From positions 1-7,176 of the forward strand of contig JAUWHL010000032.1 in NCBI GenBank assembly GCA_030605895.1: DNA of 7,176 nt. Reading direction: 5' to 3'. The stretch is from Promethearchaeota archaeon (GTDB lineage Archaea > Asgardarchaeota > Lokiarchaeia > Sigyniarchaeales > SOKP01). The stretch's first letter is position 1. Every line of letters starts with the position of its first letter. The notes beneath the pieces are model-generated. The model did not search any database. It saw only the letters and a program-made list of their open reading frames with translations, and was not told the DNA's origin. This document shows, piece by piece, positions 6,741 to 7,176 of this stretch. The translations under genes and the position numbers were made by a program.

Positions 6741-6761
6741 CTATATATTACTCTATAGAAT
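6741..6761 (+). promoter_or_regulatory. Second copy of the 21-base element, overlapping the PhoU-like gene's TATA box
   Basis: This stretch matches 6612-6632 at 19 of 21 positions, differing only at the tenth and thirteenth bases. Its left part, CTATATATT, is a good TATA box about 26 bases before 6771, which would give a leader of some 17 bases before the ATG at 6788. It may therefore be both the promoter and, with the upstream copy, a regulator site. Confidence 0.5.
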
Positions 6762-6770
6762 TTAGATTTT

Positions 6771-6800
6771 AGAGAAAATGAGAGAAAATGAGAGAAATTG
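6771..6800 (+). repeat. Three tandem 10-base units spanning the PhoU-like start codon
   Basis: AGAGAAAATG occurs twice in a row, followed by AGAGAAATTG (one mismatch). The unit carries an ATG, so there are ATG codons at 6778 and 6788 in different frames. The one at 6788 opens the real gene. The one at 6778 encodes only seven residues, stopping at TGA 6799-6801. Confidence 0.9.
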
Positions 6801-7176
6801 ATGAGAAGGTACTAAATAAACTAAACATTGATGAGCTAACCCATTTATTTATGGATAACATAAATGAACAGAATTTAAAACTAATTGAAGGGATTGAGTT
6901 TCTGGTTCAAGAAAACTTCGATAAATTTAATAATAGTATGAACTATGTGATAGAAACGAATACTGAAGTCCAAATAAAAAAGAAATTCGAATCAAGAATC
7001 TTCAAATCAAAATTAATGTTCTCAAAAGCAGACAGATTAAAATTATTCACAAAAATAAACGATGTAAAGAATATCGGTGAATTTATTGCTAATAAAATGC
7101 TTCTTTATAAGGTAGTTTTTCCTGATGAGCAATTTAAGAATCATATTTTAAGTATTCTTAAATCCATGAAGGTAAT
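6788..7176 (+). CDS. DUF47/PhoU-like protein, N-terminal part (runs off right edge)
   Basis: 129 complete residues are visible, all apparently helical, and the frame is open to the window edge. The segment FSKADRLKLFTKINDVKNIG (78-97), then EFIA, resembles the DUF47 pattern of an 'R, D, L..L...D.I.D..E' helix after a basic stretch. The preceding helix (about 27-55) and the basic IKKKFESRIFKSKL (63-76) fit the first half of a PhoU-type bundle. DUF47 proteins are often linked to phosphate transport or metal binding, commonly beside PitA-type transporters; whether one follows cannot be seen. The ATG at 6788 is chosen because the ATG at 6778 is in another frame and stops after seven codons. No Shine-Dalgarno is visible. 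The family call is moderate because the C-terminal half is missing. Neighbouring an alkaline-phosphatase-superfamily enzyme could hint at phosphate metabolism, but that is speculative. Confidence 0.65.
   Translation, partial: MREIDEKVLNKLNIDELTHLFMDNINEQNLKLIEGIEFLVQENFDKFNNSMNYVIETNTEVQIKKKFESRIFKSKLMFSKADRLKLFTKINDVKNIGEFIANKMLLYKVVFPDEQFKNHILSILKSMKV

Overview
The window is AT-rich throughout and looks archaeal. The evidence is a family B DNA polymerase of the PolB1 type (best known from Crenarchaeota and also found in Asgard archaea), a tRNA gene with an anticodon-loop intron, TATA-like promoters, T-run terminators, TTG start codons and a DUF47/PhoU-like gene. The low GC, the charged N-terminal extension on the polymerase and the gene mix would suit a Lokiarchaeota-like Asgard genome. 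That placement is an inference; no single gene here proves it.

Layout. Positions 1-2951 on the minus strand hold most of a replicative DNA polymerase B, whose C-terminal end runs off the left edge. Upstream of it on the same strand (3114-3461) is a small protein built from two copies of a DUF2934-like helical unit. An intron-containing tRNA-Thr(UGU) gene lies on the plus strand at 3629-3733. It converges with an M42-family metallo-aminopeptidase on the minus strand (3762-4865). A divergent intergenic region of about 155 bases follows. Next, on the plus strand, is an alkaline-phosphatase-superfamily hydrolase whose real N-terminus lies upstream of its first ATG (best estimate 5023-6597). A 190-base intergenic region carries a hairpin, a T-run, a repeated 21-base element and a 10-base tandem repeat. 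The window ends in the start of a DUF47/PhoU-like gene (6788 to the right edge).

The genes look like independent chromosomal housekeeping units: replication, translation, peptide turnover and phosphoester or phosphate handling. They do not form a single pathway or defence island, and I see no mobile element, CRISPR array or new multigene system. The most useful points are these: (1) the catalytic N-terminus of the phosphoesterase lies upstream of any ATG, GTG or TTG in its frame, which implies an ATA start, a small frameshift or a sequence error; (2) a PCNA-binding (PIP-box) motif sits at the extreme N-terminus of the polymerase; (3) the tRNA-Thr intron has an imperfect bulge-helix-bulge; (4) the small protein contains an internal duplication; (5) repeated palindromic elements and a start-site tandem repeat precede the PhoU-like gene.
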